From: Lysinibacillus halotolerans
GTDB lineage: Bacteria > Bacillota > Bacilli > Bacillales_A > Planococcaceae
DNA length: 53,667 nucleotides
NCBI RefSeq assembly: GCF_003711845.1
Contig: NZ_RHLQ01000021.1
Location: 1 to 53,667 of the forward strand
Reading direction: 5' to 3'
Positions within the stretch are counted from its first letter, which is position 1, and the number at the start of each line of letters is the position of its first letter. The notes beneath the pieces were generated by a model. The model ran no database searches, was not told the DNA's origin, and worked only from the letters and a program-made list of their open reading frames with translations. The position numbers and the translations under genes are program-made. Positions 53,496 through 53,667 of the stretch are shown here, in pieces.

Positions 53496-53502
53496 TTTAA
53501 TG

Positions 53503-53514
53503 TTGGTATACCAA
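53503..53514. promoter_or_regulatory. Palindrome TTGGTATACCAA upstream of the -35
   Basis: A 12-bp perfect palindrome eight bases upstream of the -35. The GGTATACC core resembles operators of HutC/GntR-type regulators. Its function is unknown. Confidence 0.35.
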
Positions 53515-53553
53515 TTAGCTACCTAATAAAGAAAGGGACATCTCTTTTAAAAT

Positions 53554-53601
53554 GTACCCTATAAGAAAGACACTTGAAAAAAGGTCTCTCTTATAGGGTA
53601 C
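53554..53601. terminator. Long hairpin between the leader region and the right-edge gene
   Basis: Stem GTACCCTATAAGA.AGAC / GTCT.TCTTATAGGGTAC (17 pairs) with a 12-base loop, followed by TTTTATTTA on the plus strand. It may end transcription from either side or regulate the gene starting at 53649. Confidence 0.6.
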
Positions 53602-53648
53602 TTTTATTTATAATGAAATAAAATAAATGGTTGATGGAGCGGAAGAAC

Positions 53649-53667
53649 ATGTCGAAAAAGTTATTTA
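53649..53667 (+). CDS. Start of an unidentified gene, cut by the window edge
   Basis: ATG followed by codons for SKKLF, with GGAG nine bases upstream. Only six residues are visible, so no identity can be given. Confidence 0.35.

Overview
This is a 53.7-kb stretch of an A+T-rich, low-GC Gram-positive chromosome. Gene content and gene order repeatedly match Bacillus subtilis and its relatives: the yclNOPQ order, a niaP close to B. subtilis YceI, yjlC-ndh, bpsA-bpsB, a DUF47-Pit pair, yfkJ, hmoA and strong AGGAGG ribosome sites. Together with a BusR-type regulator and a Lactococcus-type betaine-binding protein, this points to the Bacillales, perhaps the Lysinibacillus/Ureibacillus (Planococcaceae/Caryophanaceae) group. 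The genus is an inference. No tRNA, rRNA, CRISPR array, phage or transposase gene was recognised. The window is ordinary chromosome with interesting small-scale regulation.

Layout. 0-8 kb: manganese pyrophosphatase ppaC, an RpiR-type regulator, niacin transporter niaP, thrC-thrB, an NAD(P)-binding protein, a ZIP metal transporter and a PAP2 phosphatase. 8-13 kb: iron acquisition, with hmoA (haem degradation) beside yclNOPQ (siderophore import) and two Fur boxes. 13-19 kb: a lipoprotein, peptide transporter dtpT, GTPase hflX and proline transporter putP. 19-32 kb: two SAM methyltransferases, the DUF47-Pit phosphate pair, a small membrane protein missed by length cut-offs, an AI-2E-family exporter, an M3 peptidase, a chemoreceptor, a YebC factor, yfkJ, plsC and an MFS transporter. 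32-38 kb: an AraC-GyrI regulator, an ABC exporter with a LytTR regulator carrying a dead ABC-ATPase domain, an orphan gene, and a LysR/YeiH divergent pair. 38-43.6 kb: a glycine-betaine uptake operon with BusR and two binding proteins whose lobes are in opposite (circularly permuted) order. 43.6-53.6 kb: a MerR-TipAS regulator, bpsA-bpsB (alkylpyrone synthesis), yjlC-ndh with a Rex-like site, two drug-exporter-like MFS proteins, a DedA protein and an RsgA-family GTPase.

The most notable items are these. (1) The RsgA-like gene has a leader with a perfect consensus promoter, a 24-codon peptide with a strong ribosome site, and an intrinsic terminator before the GTPase, which is an attenuator layout. 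(2) A GTGAC-N22-GTTAC operator lies on the opuA promoter next to busR, matching the 22-bp ruler known for BusR. (3) Circularly permuted OpuAC paralogues are adjacent, and a two-state hairpin can mask the ribosome site of the second. (4) A 148-bp element with 12-bp inverted ends is present in two identical copies plus one variant, each placed just after a stop codon. (5) A pseudo-ATPase/LytTR fusion sits beside its likely target ABC operon.

Coordinates of sites were read by eye. Family assignments rest on remembered motifs and homologues, not on searches.
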